Shown here: piece by piece, positions 7,533 to 17,530 of the stretch
Layout of the letters: the number at the start of each line of letters is the position of its first letter
How positions within the stretch are numbered: the first letter of the stretch is position 1
Source: Mycobacterium sp. 141
GTDB lineage: Bacteria > Actinomycetota > Actinomycetes > Mycobacteriales > Mycobacteriaceae
Reading direction: 5' to 3'
DNA length: 64,000 nt
NCBI RefSeq assembly: GCF_000382405.1
Contig: NZ_KB908257.1
Location: 310,001 to 374,000 of the forward strand
Notes under the pieces: generated by a model
What the model was told of the DNA's origin: nothing
Seen by the model: the letters and a program-made list of their open reading frames with translations, nothing else
The model's database searches: none
Program-made: the position numbers and the translations under genes

Positions 7533-9182
7533 TCAGATCGTCGGCCCCAGCAGATCGTCGGCGTCTTTGATGATGTACCCGTAGCCCTGCTCGGCGAGGA
7601 ACCGCTGTCGGTGCGCGGCGTACTCTGCGTCCAAAGAATCGCGGGAAACCACGGAGTAGAACACCGCACCACCGCCGTCGGCCTTCGGCCGCAGCAACCG
7701 GCCCAGCCGCTGCGCCTCCTCCTGGCGCGAGCCGAAGGTTCCCGAAACCTGAACGGCCACAGACGCTTCCGGCAGATCGATGGAGAAGTTCGCCACCTTG
7801 CTCACCACCAGGGTGGCGATCTCACCGCGGCGGAACGCGTCGAACAACGCCTCACGTTCGGAGTTCTTCGTCGACCCCTGGATCACCGGCGCATCGAGCT
7901 CCTGCCCGAGTTCCTCCAGCTGGTCGAGGTACGCGCCGATGACCAGTGTCTGTTCGCCGGAGTGACGTTCCAGGATCGAGCGCACCACCGCGATCTTGGT
8001 GTGTGCAGTGGAGCACAGTTTGTAGCGTTCGTCGGGCTCGGCGGTCGCGTAGATCATCCGCTCGTTGTCGGTCATCGTCACCCGGACCTCGATGCACTCG
8101 GCGGGGGCGATCCAGCCCTGGGCTTCGATGTCCTTCCACGGCGCGTCGTAGCGCTTGGGCCCGATCAGCGAGAACACGTCGCCCTCCCGGCCATCCTCGC
8201 GGATCAGCGTTGCGGTCAATCCCAAACGGCGCCGGGACTGCAGGTCAGCGGTCATCCGGAACACCGGGGCCGGCAACAGGTGAACCTCGTCGTAGATGAT
8301 CAGACCCCAGTCGCGGCTGTCGAAGATCTCCAGGTTCTTGTACTCACCCTTGCTGCGCCGCGTGATCACCTGGTAGGTCGCGATGGTGACCGGGCGGATC
8401 TCCTTCTTTTCCCCGGAATATTCGCCTATCTCGTCCTCGGTCAGCGTGGTGCGGGCGACCAGCTCCCGCTTCCACTGCCGGCCCGCCACGGTGTTGGTGA
8501 CCAGGATCAGCGTCGTCGCGCCGGCCTTGGCCATCGCCGCGGCACCGACCAGCGTCTTCCCCGCGCCACACGGCAGCACCACCACGCCCGATCCGCCGGC
8601 CCAGAACGAGTCGGTGGCCATCTCCTGGTAGTCGCGCAGTTCCCAGCCGTCCTGCTTCAGTGCGATCGGGTGCGCCTCGCCGTCGACATAGCCAGCCAGG
8701 TCCTCGGCGGGCCAGCCGATCTTGAGCAGCATCTGCTTGACCCGGCCGCGTTCACTGGCGTGCACGATCACGGTGTCGTCGTCGATGCGGGAACCCAGCA
8801 TGGGCGCGATCTTCTTGTTGCGCAGCACCTCCTCGAGCACCGCGCGGTCGAGGCTCACCAGGGTCAACCCGTGCGCCGGATGCTTGACCAGCTGCAGCCG
8901 CCCGTAGCGGGACATGGTGTCGACGATGTCGACCAGCAGCGGCTGGGGGACGGCGTAGCGGGAAAACGAGACCAGCGCGTCGACCACCTGCTCGGCGTCG
9001 TGGCCGGCAGCGCGGGCGTTCCACAACGCCAGCGGCGTGATGCGGTAGGTGTGTACGTGTTCGGGCGCGCGTTCCAATTCGGCGAACGGGGCGATGGCTG
9101 CGCGTGCCGCACCGGCCTGGGCATGGTCGATCTCCAACAGCACCGTCTTGTCGGACTGCACGATCAGCGGGCCGTCAGTCAT
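7533..9182 (-). CDS. ercc3: XPB/ERCC3-type DNA repair helicase
   Basis: 549 residues, as in Rv0861c. An N-terminal damage-recognition-like region of about 175 residues precedes the SF2 core: Walker A LPCGAGKT (residues 203-210), DEVH box IIYDEVHLL, motif III GLTATLIRED, and the C-terminal RecA lobe with QGSTKNSERE, SKVANFSIDLPEA and QRLGRLLRPK (motif VI). Bacterial XPB proteins are 3'-5' ATP-dependent helicases implicated in repair or transcription-coupled processes. The Rv0862c-type gene that normally accompanies it lies upstream, here separated by an esterase gene. The 3' end leads toward zur. Confidence 0.95.
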   Translation of the reverse strand: MTDGPLIVQSDKTVLLEIDHAQAGAARAAIAPFAELERAPEHVHTYRITPLALWNARAAGHDAEQVVDALVSFSRYAVPQPLLVDIVDTMSRYGRLQLVKHPAHGLTLVSLDRAVLEEVLRNKKIAPMLGSRIDDDTVIVHASERGRVKQMLLKIGWPAEDLAGYVDGEAHPIALKQDGWELRDYQEMATDSFWAGGSGVVVLPCGAGKTLVGAAAMAKAGATTLILVTNTVAGRQWKRELVARTTLTEDEIGEYSGEKKEIRPVTIATYQVITRRSKGEYKNLEIFDSRDWGLIIYDEVHLLPAPVFRMTADLQSRRRLGLTATLIREDGREGDVFSLIGPKRYDAPWKDIEAQGWIAPAECIEVRVTMTDNERMIYATAEPDERYKLCSTAHTKIAVVRSILERHSGEQTLVIGAYLDQLEELGQELDAPVIQGSTKNSEREALFDAFRRGEIATLVVSKVANFSIDLPEASVAVQVSGTFGSRQEEAQRLGRLLRPKADGGGAVFYSVVSRDSLDAEYAAHRQRFLAEQGYGYIIKDADDLLGPTI

Positions 9183-9245
9183 GCGCGGCTCCTCGCTTGC
9201 AAGTCATTCTGACCATTATTCCGAACGCGCCGACAACCCCGGAGC

Positions 9246-10694
9246 TCAGTGGTGCGCGGCCTGCAACGGGGTCCCTGTCGGCGCCGATCCCGTGACCGCC
9301 CCGGGCAGCGGCACCTTGGCGACGCCCGGCGTGCCGATCTGGCCGGCCAGCCACGGCAGTGAGGCCTTGAACACGTCCATCGCAAATGGCCAGTCGTGCT
9401 TGCCGGGGCTGGCGACAACAGCGCAGGTGATGCCGTTGTCCCGACCTAACCTGCACAGCGAATTGGCGGCATCGGTCTGATCACCCGGATTGCCCGCGGC
9501 GTCCTGCCCGCCCAGGCCGACCGCGTCGGGATTGCCCCATCCGCCCTTCCGTTGCTGCGGCGCGTCCGAGGAGATCGCGAACCAGCCCGAAACACCTTGG
9601 TACGGCCCGTGCTTGTCGATCACGGTCGTGGGGTCGTAGATCGGCCACTGTGAGGCGTCGCCGCCGTAGACCCTGGCGATGGTCTGATCTTTGGTGCCCG
9701 CATTAGGTCCCATGTCCCCGGCGATGTCGACGAAGGAGCTGAACAGTTCGGGATGCATCACGGTCAGGTCCACCGCGCAGGTACCGCCCATCGACCAGCC
9801 CACGACGCCCCAACCGGCCTTCTGCACATCGAACGTGCCGGTGAGATACGGCGGCACGTCCTTGATGAGGTGATCCGCCACGTTGCCGCGCGGACCGTTG
9901 ACGCATTCGGTGTCGTTGTTGAAGGAACCGCCGACGTCGACGAACACGAATACCGGGGCGTTGCCGCCGTGCGCGGCGGCGAAGTTGTCGATCGTGGCGA
10001 TCGCGTTGCCCGTGCGCGGCCAGTCGGACGGGGTGTTGAATTCACCGGCGATCATCGTCACGACCGGAAACTTCGGCGCATTGGCGGCGAACCAGGCCGG
10101 CGGCAGATACACCAACTCGGTGCGGTGTTTGAATCCCGACGCGTCAGCAGGAATGTCCACCGGAACGAGTGCCCCGTGCTCAGGTGCACCTTTACCCCGC
10201 ATGCTCTGGACAGTCGCGAGGTCGGTTTCGTCGGGCAACGGCCCGGCCGTCAATTCGTTCCAAGCCGCCGGGACCGTCGGGAAGTAGCCGACCCAGAGGT
10301 TCAGGGCCAGCCCCGCGCTCAACAGGCACAGCGGCACCGCGACCACGGACAGCCCTCGGCGCCACCAGTGGTTGCCGCGCCAGCCGAACACCGCGACCGC
10401 GATCGCCAGACCCGTCAGACCCACCCAAATCCACAGCGAGTCCGGTGCGGGATCGCCGGCCAGCCCCTCCGTATCGATGTACCAGTGGGTCCACCCGGCC
10501 AGGATGAGGCCGATCACGATCGCCGCCGGCAGCCAGATCAGCCGCCACCGTCGGGTTCGCCACCCGATCGCCAGCACCAACACGATGGCGGCCACTGCCC
10601 ATACCGTCGGCGGCAGCCAGCCGTGCAGTAGCGACACGCCGCGTCTCGCCGGAGCCTGAACAGCCTCGCTCAACAGGGTTGTCACGAGAGACAT
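9246..10694 (-). CDS. Membrane-anchored esterase / mycolyltransferase-like alpha/beta hydrolase
   Basis: 482 residues. The first 135 hold four predicted membrane helices (AVAAIVLVLAIGW, WLPAAIVIGLILAGW, WVGLTGLAIAVAVFGW, VVAVPLCLLSAGLALNLWVG). A secreted esterase-D domain (PF00756 type) follows: VVTMIAGEF, a nucleophile elbow GWSMGGTCA (Ser), and a late SPGKHDWPF histidine. Antigen-85 relatives with N-terminal membrane segments are common in mycobacteria; the acyl substrate is unknown. It sits between the XPB helicase and its usual partner gene, so it looks inserted into an otherwise conserved pair. Confidence 0.82.
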   Translation of the reverse strand: MSLVTTLLSEAVQAPARRGVSLLHGWLPPTVWAVAAIVLVLAIGWRTRRWRLIWLPAAIVIGLILAGWTHWYIDTEGLAGDPAPDSLWIWVGLTGLAIAVAVFGWRGNHWWRRGLSVVAVPLCLLSAGLALNLWVGYFPTVPAAWNELTAGPLPDETDLATVQSMRGKGAPEHGALVPVDIPADASGFKHRTELVYLPPAWFAANAPKFPVVTMIAGEFNTPSDWPRTGNAIATIDNFAAAHGGNAPVFVFVDVGGSFNNDTECVNGPRGNVADHLIKDVPPYLTGTFDVQKAGWGVVGWSMGGTCAVDLTVMHPELFSSFVDIAGDMGPNAGTKDQTIARVYGGDASQWPIYDPTTVIDKHGPYQGVSGWFAISSDAPQQRKGGWGNPDAVGLGGQDAAGNPGDQTDAANSLCRLGRDNGITCAVVASPGKHDWPFAMDVFKASLPWLAGQIGTPGVAKVPLPGAVTGSAPTGTPLQAAHH

Positions 10695-10864
10695 GGTCGT
10701 GAACGGTTCTGTGGATGAGCTGTGCCGAGGCTGTTCGCCGGGTTAGACGGTGGCCAGTAGGTCTAGCCACACCCGTCACAGCGGTACCTGGACGTCTCTG
10801 GCAGGCAGTGTGCCTCGGGAGCCGCGACACGCCGAGAGCTGCGGAACGCCGCCAGACGAGTTGT

Positions 10865-13156
10865 CTAGTCGCCGTCGGCTGATACCACCGAGGTGACGCG
10901 GTGAATCGCGAACTCCCGCACCCGCCCCGCGGCGGGATCGTAGGCGGTGAGCTGGCCGCCACGGACGTTGATCGGCGCCACCACCCGCTGGGTGGCCACG
11001 CCGGCCGGGTCCACATAACCGATCACGACCGAGGTTTGGGCGATTGCGGCGTCTTGCAGCTGGGTGATGGCCATCGCCGGATCCAGCCGAACATTCGCGA
11101 ATGGTCCGCTGGACACCTTGCGCAGCACCGCGATGATCGCCGAAAGCGTCTGTGCGGTCGGAGGTGTCGCGGGCCGGTACACCCGACGCCGGGTCGGGAT
11201 GGCGACGCGGGCGCCGCGCGCCCCGATGTCGACGATGCTGCCCGACGAGTCCTCGGCGGCTGGGGCGAAGCCGGCCTCCCGCAGCCCGACCAGCACATCG
11301 GCGATCGGGGCCTGCGACACCGCGACCGTCGGGGCCAGCAGCCGCAGCTCGAGGCGTTCGGCGACGGCCGAGGTGACCGCCTGCGCCAGCAGAGCGGCAT
11401 CCTCGCATCGCACGAACGACGATGCAATGCCGACCCGCAGCTGCCCGTGCCGACGTGCGACGTCGTCGATGAGGTACGTCAAGCCTTGTGGCACCGGGGT
11501 TTTGGAGTGTTTCTCGAACAGGGTGTGCAGCTCGCTCGCGGTGCGTCCGGAGTCCAGCGCGTGCCGCACCGAGGCTTCGCTGATGCGGTACACCATGGCC
11601 GCGCCTGCCGATTCGACGGTGGCCACCACGGCCAACTGCTCGGCCAGCTCGCGTTCCAACGGCCCCGGCACGATCACCGTGAGATCGGCCTGCAGCAGAA
11701 AATGGTCGAGCGGCTTGGGCAGCACCTTGGCCATCGTCGCCACAACGTCCTCGGGCGGACCGTCGGCCAGCAGGCCGCGGCCCGGCGTGCTGACCGCGCC
11801 GCGGCCCGCCAGGCCCACCGCGTGTGCCTCGTCCAGCAGGTTCGCGACGGTGCTCGGCTGCAGACGTGCCGACCAGCGAGGTCGATGCCAGATCATCGCC
11901 CGCGAAGCCTCGGCCGCATCGACACCAGACCCCGGAGGAAGTTCGGCCAGCACCGTCAGTAGCAGCCGGCGATCCAGTGGGGCGGCCGTGGAGAACAGTG
12001 AATCTGACAGTGCTGCAAAGGGTTTGCCGTCGGGTCCGCGGGTACCGATGAGCGCCGGGCGGGCCTGCAAGTCGAGCCAGGTCGAGGCGATCAGCTGCCA
12101 GCGCGCGGCCGTCGGCGACTCCGCGAAACGGTCGGCGGCCACTGTGGGCGCCCAATACGGTCCTGTGTCGTCGCCCGGATCAGGGTCGGGCATGCCGACG
12201 GCGATCAGCCCGGCTGTCGCGGCCAGTTCCAGGATGAGGCCCAGCCGCGGCTCGTCGATCCCCGTCGTCTTGGCCAGCCGTCTGACGTCGCGCACCCCGA
12301 GCCCGCCGTTGCGCAGCTCGACAACCGGTGTGGCGCCCAGGGTTTCGACCAATAGTTCGATCTCGCGCAACAGATCGAGCGCGGCACCCGCGGCGACGGC
12401 GTCCACTTCGGCGGTCGTCGTGACTGTTGCGTTGAGCGTGGGCACCGCCAATTCCACGGGTCCCGGGACCTCGCCGCGCAGCGACTGGCCCACCAGTCGG
12501 GGCAGGATCACGGTTTCGTCGTCGACCCGGCGCAGCAGTCCGGCCTCCAGAAGCCGCGGTACCGGCCGGTCCGGCGGAGTTCCGGCGGCCGCATCGCGGG
12601 TGCGGCCGATCGGCGAGCCATCCACCAACCGGGCCAGCAGATCAGCCTGAGCATCGTCGAGATCGGCCAGCTGTGCGGCGATCTCGTCAGCGCTGCGGTC
12701 GGACGACTCCAGCACGGCCTGGCCCGGGTACCACGGCAGCGATCCGGCAGTCTCCGGGGCCACCCGCACCTCATCGGTTCCCCACACCACGACCCGCTCA
12801 CGCAGATTGTCCAGCGCGGTGGCGACTGCGTCGGCGTCGGCCCGCTCGCCCAGCAGCTTGTTGAGTTCGGCGACCGTGACGGCGTAGGTGTCGGCATGCA
12901 ACACCAGCAACGCGTCCAGCACCGCCAGGTGCAGGAAGTCCAGTCCGTCGGTGGCGGCCTTGACCGACTGTCGCGACAAGGCCCGCGCAGCCAGCGCCGA
13001 CAGACTGGCCGGCGGCGGTTGGGTCAAGTCCGGCCGCAATTGCAGAACCCGCAGAAGTCCCTCGTCAGGGAGATCGGCCAGCCAGGAGCCGAGTGGGATC
13101 CCGGCGGTCGCCCGGGTCGCGGCGCTCGTGTCCTCCGAAGGAGTCTTCGCGGTCAT
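10865..13156 (-). CDS. XPB-linked helicase-associated protein (Rv0862c type)
   Basis: 763 residues from ATG 13156 (AGGA upstream); longer in-frame starts would run toward the divergent gene. It has an N-terminal helical part (IPLGSWLADLPDEGLLRVL), a central winged-helix-rich region, and a helicase C-terminal-like domain (PF13625 type) near LLQADLTVIVPGPL and YRISEASVRHALDSGRT, ending in a beta-rich module (VAPINVRGGQLTAYDPAAGR) like those that sense ligands beside WYL domains. No Walker motifs are seen, so it is not itself an ATPase. Its conserved place next to XPB suggests a partner in DNA processing. Confidence 0.78.
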   Translation of the reverse strand: MTAKTPSEDTSAATRATAGIPLGSWLADLPDEGLLRVLQLRPDLTQPPPASLSALAARALSRQSVKAATDGLDFLHLAVLDALLVLHADTYAVTVAELNKLLGERADADAVATALDNLRERVVVWGTDEVRVAPETAGSLPWYPGQAVLESSDRSADEIAAQLADLDDAQADLLARLVDGSPIGRTRDAAAGTPPDRPVPRLLEAGLLRRVDDETVILPRLVGQSLRGEVPGPVELAVPTLNATVTTTAEVDAVAAGAALDLLREIELLVETLGATPVVELRNGGLGVRDVRRLAKTTGIDEPRLGLILELAATAGLIAVGMPDPDPGDDTGPYWAPTVAADRFAESPTAARWQLIASTWLDLQARPALIGTRGPDGKPFAALSDSLFSTAAPLDRRLLLTVLAELPPGSGVDAAEASRAMIWHRPRWSARLQPSTVANLLDEAHAVGLAGRGAVSTPGRGLLADGPPEDVVATMAKVLPKPLDHFLLQADLTVIVPGPLERELAEQLAVVATVESAGAAMVYRISEASVRHALDSGRTASELHTLFEKHSKTPVPQGLTYLIDDVARRHGQLRVGIASSFVRCEDAALLAQAVTSAVAERLELRLLAPTVAVSQAPIADVLVGLREAGFAPAAEDSSGSIVDIGARGARVAIPTRRRVYRPATPPTAQTLSAIIAVLRKVSSGPFANVRLDPAMAITQLQDAAIAQTSVVIGYVDPAGVATQRVVAPINVRGGQLTAYDPAAGRVREFAIHRVTSVVSADGD

Positions 13157-13268
13157 TTCCTGACCAGCGTAAAGCAGCCCGCTCAGGATATTCCCGGCCG
13201 CTGCGCTCTCGCCCACCCGTGCCATGTCGGTCTCGCCACCGGATGCCTGGCCTGCCACAATGTGGGGC

Positions 13269-13457
13269 GTGGCTGACAACAACAAGAAACAGTACGTCGA
13301 CAACGGCTGGCCGGTCCTCAGTGACGGCGACGATCACGCCGTCAGCGAACTGGCAACCGACCGTACCGGAGCACTGTCTCCGTTCGGTGACGTGATCTTC
13401 CCTGTACCGGCGGACACCCTGCCGTTCATCCAGTCGGTCACCGTCGTCAACCGGTAA
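13269..13457 (+). CDS. Small conserved actinobacterial protein (Rv0863 type)
   Basis: 62 residues from GTG 13269: [20 protein letters not shown], then [20 protein letters not shown] and a C-terminal [19 protein letters not shown]. No membrane segment or known domain is visible. It is divergent from the XPB-linked gene, ends 2 bp before moaC, and matches the position of Rv0863, so it is probably co-transcribed with the molybdopterin genes. Function is unknown. Confidence 0.75.
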   Translation: MADNNKKQYVDNGWPVLSDGDDHAVSELATDRTGALSPFGDVIFPVPADTLPFIQSVTVVNR

Positions 13458-13459
13458 CG

Positions 13460-13939
13460 GTGGGGCTGTCGCACCTCGACGACTCCGGGGCGGCGCACAT
13501 GGTCGACGTCACCACCAAGGACGTCACCAGGCGCACCGCCGTTGCCGCGGGCACTGTGCTGACCGGCGCCGAGGTGGTCGCATTGATCGCCTCGGGAGGG
13601 TTGCCCAAGGGTGACGCGCTGGCCACGGCACGCGTTGCCGGCATCATGGCCGCCAAGCGGACCTCCGATCTGATTCCGCTGTGTCATCAGTTGGCACTCA
13701 CCGGTGTCGACGTCGATTTCGACATCGGGACCGACCGCGTGGACATCACCGCAACCGTGCGCAGCACCGATCGCACGGGCGTCGAGATGGAAGCGCTGAC
13801 CGCCGTCAGCGTGGCTGCGCTGACGCTCTACGACATGATCAAGGCCGTCGATCCGGCGGCTCGTCTCGACCAGATCCGGGTGCTGCGCAAAGAGGGCGGT
13901 AAAACGGGTCTATGGACTCCAGACACTCCACCGGCATAA
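13460..13939 (+). CDS. moaC: Cyclic pyranopterin monophosphate synthase MoaC
   Basis: 159 residues from GTG 13460, 2 bp after the preceding gene. Family blocks are complete: [32 protein letters not shown] (active-site Lys and His), [20 protein letters not shown] and the C-terminal lysine-rich LRKEGGKTG. MoaC converts the MoaA product 3',8-cyclo-7,8-dihydro-GTP to cPMP in molybdenum-cofactor synthesis. It corresponds to moaC2 of M. tuberculosis. The 3' end overlaps mog by 28 bp. Confidence 0.95.
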   Translation: MGLSHLDDSGAAHMVDVTTKDVTRRTAVAAGTVLTGAEVVALIASGGLPKGDALATARVAGIMAAKRTSDLIPLCHQLALTGVDVDFDIGTDRVDITATVRSTDRTGVEMEALTAVSVAALTLYDMIKAVDPAARLDQIRVLRKEGGKTGLWTPDTPPA

Positions 13940-14415
13940 CCCGTTCGGCCCGGGTGGTCATCGCGTCGACGCGCGCATCGGCCGGCATCTACGACGATCG
14001 CACCGGTCCCATGATCGTCGGTTGGCTGTCACACCGTGGTTATGACGTGACCGAACAAGTGGTGGTTCCCGATGGCGCCGCCGTCGGCGCAGCGCTGCGG
14101 TCCGCGTTGGCCGAACACGTTGACCTGATCATCACTTCTGGCGGCACCGGCATCTCGCCCACCGACCGCACTCCGGAAGCCACCATGGCGGTGCTGGATT
14201 GTCAGGTGCCCGGCCTGGCCGACGCCATCCGGCGCTCGGGAGGCCACAAGGTGCCCACGTCGGTGCTGTCGCGCGGCGTCTGCGGTGTGGCCGGGCGCAC
14301 GCTGATCGTGAACCTGCCCGGCTCGACGGGTGGGGTGAAGGACGGCCTGGGCGTGCTCGACCACGTACTGGAGCATGCGTTGGATCAGCTGAGCGGCCGG
14401 GACCACGACCGATGA
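13912..14415 (+). CDS. mog: Molybdopterin adenylyltransferase, MogA/MoaB family
   Basis: 167 residues. The MPT-binding fold shows [18 protein letters not shown], the signature [18 protein letters not shown] and the late [20 protein letters not shown], all family hallmarks. It should adenylate molybdopterin before molybdate insertion. ATG 13912 overlaps moaC by 28 bp, and its TGA stop (14413-14415) overlaps the first ATG of the following tandem repeat in an ATGA. It corresponds to Rv0865 (mog). Confidence 0.93.
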   Translation: MDSRHSTGITRSARVVIASTRASAGIYDDRTGPMIVGWLSHRGYDVTEQVVVPDGAAVGAALRSALAEHVDLIITSGGTGISPTDRTPEATMAVLDCQVPGLADAIRRSGGHKVPTSVLSRGVCGVAGRTLIVNLPGSTGGVKDGLGVLDHVLEHALDQLSGRDHDR

Positions 14416-14484
14416 GCGCTTGCGCGAAGAGGAAACAACTGCGATGAGCGCTTGCGCGAAGAGGAGACAACTGCGATGAGCGCT
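14411..14484 (+). repeat. Tandem 32-bp repeat forming coupled mini-ORFs between mog and moaE
   Basis: Two near-identical 32-bp units (14411-14442, 14443-14474; one A/G difference) plus a third partial unit that is the true moaE start. Core: CGCTTGCGCGAAGAGGA. Each unit contains an ATG whose short ORF ends in a TGA overlapping the next ATG: 14412-14447 ([11 protein letters not shown]), 14444-14479 ([11 protein letters not shown]), then moaE. The GAAGAGGA core is placed to act as a ribosome-binding site for the next ATG. Confidence 0.85.
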
Positions 14485-14904
14485 GTCGTCGTCCGGGTGG
14501 AACTCACCGAGGACCCCATCGCTCTGCCGGAATACGAAGCGCTGGTGGCTCACGAGGCCGCAGGCGCCGTCGTGGGGTTCTCGGGCGTGGTTCGCGACCA
14601 TGACGGCGGCCGGTCGGTGTTGCGGCTGGAGTACTCCGCCCATCCGACCGCCCTGCAGACGCTGGAGGCGGTTGCCGCCGAGATCGCCGCGGAAAGTGTT
14701 GGAGTCCGGGCTATTGCGGTGAGTCACCGCATCGGAACCCTGAACATAGGAGACGCCGCCCTGGTGGCCGCTGTGGCAGCGGACCATCGCAGAGCGGCGT
14801 TCGAAACCTGTGCCCGCCTTGTGGACACCGTCAAGGAACGGCTACCGGTGTGGAAACACCAGCACTTCGCTGACGGCACCGACGAGTGGGTCAACTCCGC
14901 CTGA
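14476..14904 (+). CDS. moaE: Molybdopterin synthase catalytic (large) subunit MoaE
   Basis: 142 residues from ATG 14476. Family motifs: [49 protein letters not shown], and the catalytic lysine block [17 protein letters not shown]. MoaE transfers sulfur from thiocarboxylated MoaD to cPMP. An upstream in-frame TTG was rejected because it lies within the preceding repeat unit. The matching MoaD is encoded on the other side of rpfA. It ends 6 bp before the convergent rpfA gene. Confidence 0.95.
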   Translation: MSAVVVRVELTEDPIALPEYEALVAHEAAGAVVGFSGVVRDHDGGRSVLRLEYSAHPTALQTLEAVAAEIAAESVGVRAIAVSHRIGTLNIGDAALVAAVAADHRRAAFETCARLVDTVKERLPVWKHQHFADGTDEWVNSA

Positions 14905-14910
14905 GCGGAC

Positions 14911-15955
<1,045 letters not shown>

Positions 15956-16174
15956 CGGCGCAATCGGGGATGGCAGGTCATCCGGTTGAGGGTCGGTTGA
16001 TGACTTGGGAGTGAACGGTAACGGTTCGTCGCAAGCAAGTCATCTTTTGTCGGGTCGGGCGTTTTTCGGCCCGGCAAAAATTAAAAAAATATTAAAGGCG
16101 CAGGTTGCTGATGCGTTTCCCCAGGTCGCGGCGTTGGTAACGCGACTCGTAGCCAGCTTGTGACCATTTTGTTA
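15956..16174. promoter_or_regulatory. Non-coding region between the rpfA riboswitch and moaD
   Basis: No credible gene lies here. It holds an AT-rich stretch (16075-16097, mostly A and T in otherwise GC-rich DNA) and an inverted repeat at about 16044-16078 (GTCGGGTC pairing with GGCCCGGC, flanked by T and A runs). The rpfA promoter must lie in this stretch. The hairpin lacks a U-tract on either strand, so it is not called a terminator. Confidence 0.5.
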
Positions 16175-16190
16175 TGTGACGTAAATCACG
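16175..16190. promoter_or_regulatory. CRP-type (cAMP receptor) binding site upstream of rpfA
   Basis: TGTGA-CGTAAA-TCACG matches the TGTGA-N6-TCACA CRP consensus at 9 of 10 defined positions. It lies directly after the moaD stop codon and about 425 bp before the rpfA start. Mycobacterial CRP (Rv3676) is known to control rpfA in M. tuberculosis, so this is a plausible activator site. Confidence 0.65.
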
Positions 16191-16451
16191 TTAGCCGCCG
16201 GCAAATGGTGGTAACACGTCAAGCGTCCGCGGCGCTGTGACGGCGGCCGTCTTGTCGTGCACTGCGACGCCGTCGCACAGGTAGGAGCACCGTTTCAGCA
16301 CTCGCGCGAGTTCATCGTTGCCGTCGCCGAGCCGCGCGACCAGTTCCTCGATCGTCGTTCCCGATTCGAGACCTAACGTTTCGGTCTCGACGCCCGCAGC
16401 GGCGGCTGCAGCGGCGAAATACCGGACCGTCACGTCGACCGTCGCAGCCAT
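16191..16451 (-). CDS. moaD: Molybdopterin synthase small subunit MoaD
   Basis: 86 residues from ATG 16451, with ubiquitin-like fold features: VTVRYFAAAAAAAGVETETL, TIEELVARLG, a central CDGVAVHDKTAAV and the essential C-terminal GG in LPPFAGG, which becomes the thiocarboxylate. It pairs with MoaE encoded across the rpfA gene. It starts 2 bp after moaA ends, so the two are co-transcribed (moaA-moaD, as in Rv0869c-Rv0868c). Confidence 0.93.
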   Translation of the reverse strand: MAATVDVTVRYFAAAAAAAGVETETLGLESGTTIEELVARLGDGNDELARVLKRCSYLCDGVAVHDKTAAVTAPRTLDVLPPFAGG

Positions 16452-16453
16452 GG

Positions 16454-17530
16454 TTACCCCCCGATCGCGCTCATGGGACGCGTCGGTTGCACAAAGCTTG
16501 GGTCGTTGATGCCGTGCCCGGCAGGCTTGGCCCACATGGCTGCGCGCCACGCGGCATCGACCGCAGCGTCGTCCGCTCCGGTACGCAGCAGGCCGCGCAG
16601 ATCGGTCTCCTCGGTGGAGAACAGGCAGCTGCGAATCTGGCCGTCGGCGGTCAGCCGGGTGCGATCGCAGGCCGAGCAGAACGCGTGCGACACCGAGGCG
16701 ATGACACCGACCGTGCCGCCCGGATGCGTGCCATCCGGCTCGACCTGCCACAGTTCGGCGGGCGCCGAGCCCCGCGGGCGGGGATCGGGGTGCAACGCGA
16801 AGTGCTGATGCAAGGTCTGCAGGATCCGGTCGGCGTCGATCACCTGGTCGCGCTTCCAGGTGTGCCCGGCGTCCAGCGGCATCTGTTCGATGATGCGTAG
16901 CTGGTAGCCATGTTCGAGGCAATACCGCAGCAGGCCTACCGCGTCGTCGAGCCCGGTCACCGGATCGAGCACCGCGTTGACCTTCACCGGCTCGAGCCCG
17001 GCGGCCTTTGCGGCGGCCAGGCCGGCCAAGACGTCGCCCAGTCGGTCGCGCCGGGTGATCCGGGCGAAATGTGCGGCATCGACGCTGTCGAGCGAGACGT
17101 TGATGCGGTCCAGCCCGGCTTGGCGTAACCCGGCGGCACGGCGCTGCAGCCCGATGCCGTTGGTGGTCAGGGTGATCTCCGGGCGGGGTGTCAGCGCGGC
17201 GGCCGCGGCCACCGCGTCTTCGAGGTGCCGAGACACCAGGGGCTCACCGCCGGTGAAGCGGATGCTGGTGACGCCCAGTCGCGTCACCGCGATGCGCAGG
17301 AGGCGGGCCAGTTCGTCGGCGGTCAACAGGGCCTGGCCGGGAAGCCAGTCCAGGCCCTCGGCGGGCATGCAATACGTGCAGCGCAGATTGCACCGGTCGG
17401 TGAGCGAGACGCGAAGGTCCGTCGCGACCCGGCCATAGCTGTCGATGAGCGGGCCACTTGTCGGGCGCGGATCGACGGCGGCTTTCCCGCGCGAGTGCAC
17501 GGCGGGCAGTCCGAGTGCGGTGATGGTCAT
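16454..17530 (-). CDS. moaA: GTP 3',8-cyclase MoaA (radical SAM)
   Basis: 358 residues. The radical SAM cluster motif CNLRCTYC is near residue 50, FTGGEPLVSR is the GGEP SAM-binding element, and the C-terminal 4Fe-4S ligands are in FCSACDRTRLTADGQIRSCL. The C-terminus does not end in the usual GG tail, ending instead PMSAIGG, which still supplies it. MoaA makes 3',8-cH2GTP from GTP, the first step of molybdenum-cofactor synthesis. Its ATG overlaps the stop of the YccF gene by 4 bp, and moaD follows after 2 bp. Confidence 0.95.
   Translation of the reverse strand: MTITALGLPAVHSRGKAAVDPRPTSGPLIDSYGRVATDLRVSLTDRCNLRCTYCMPAEGLDWLPGQALLTADELARLLRIAVTRLGVTSIRFTGGEPLVSRHLEDAVAAAAALTPRPEITLTTNGIGLQRRAAGLRQAGLDRINVSLDSVDAAHFARITRRDRLGDVLAGLAAAKAAGLEPVKVNAVLDPVTGLDDAVGLLRYCLEHGYQLRIIEQMPLDAGHTWKRDQVIDADRILQTLHQHFALHPDPRPRGSAPAELWQVEPDGTHPGGTVGVIASVSHAFCSACDRTRLTADGQIRSCLFSTEETDLRGLLRTGADDAAVDAAWRAAMWAKPAGHGINDPSFVQPTRPMSAIGG

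Noticed and set aside
16044..16078. Inverted repeat as a terminator for moaD
   Set aside because: moaD is read toward it, but neither strand has a U-tract after the stem and it lies over 100 bp past the stop; left as an unassigned structure.
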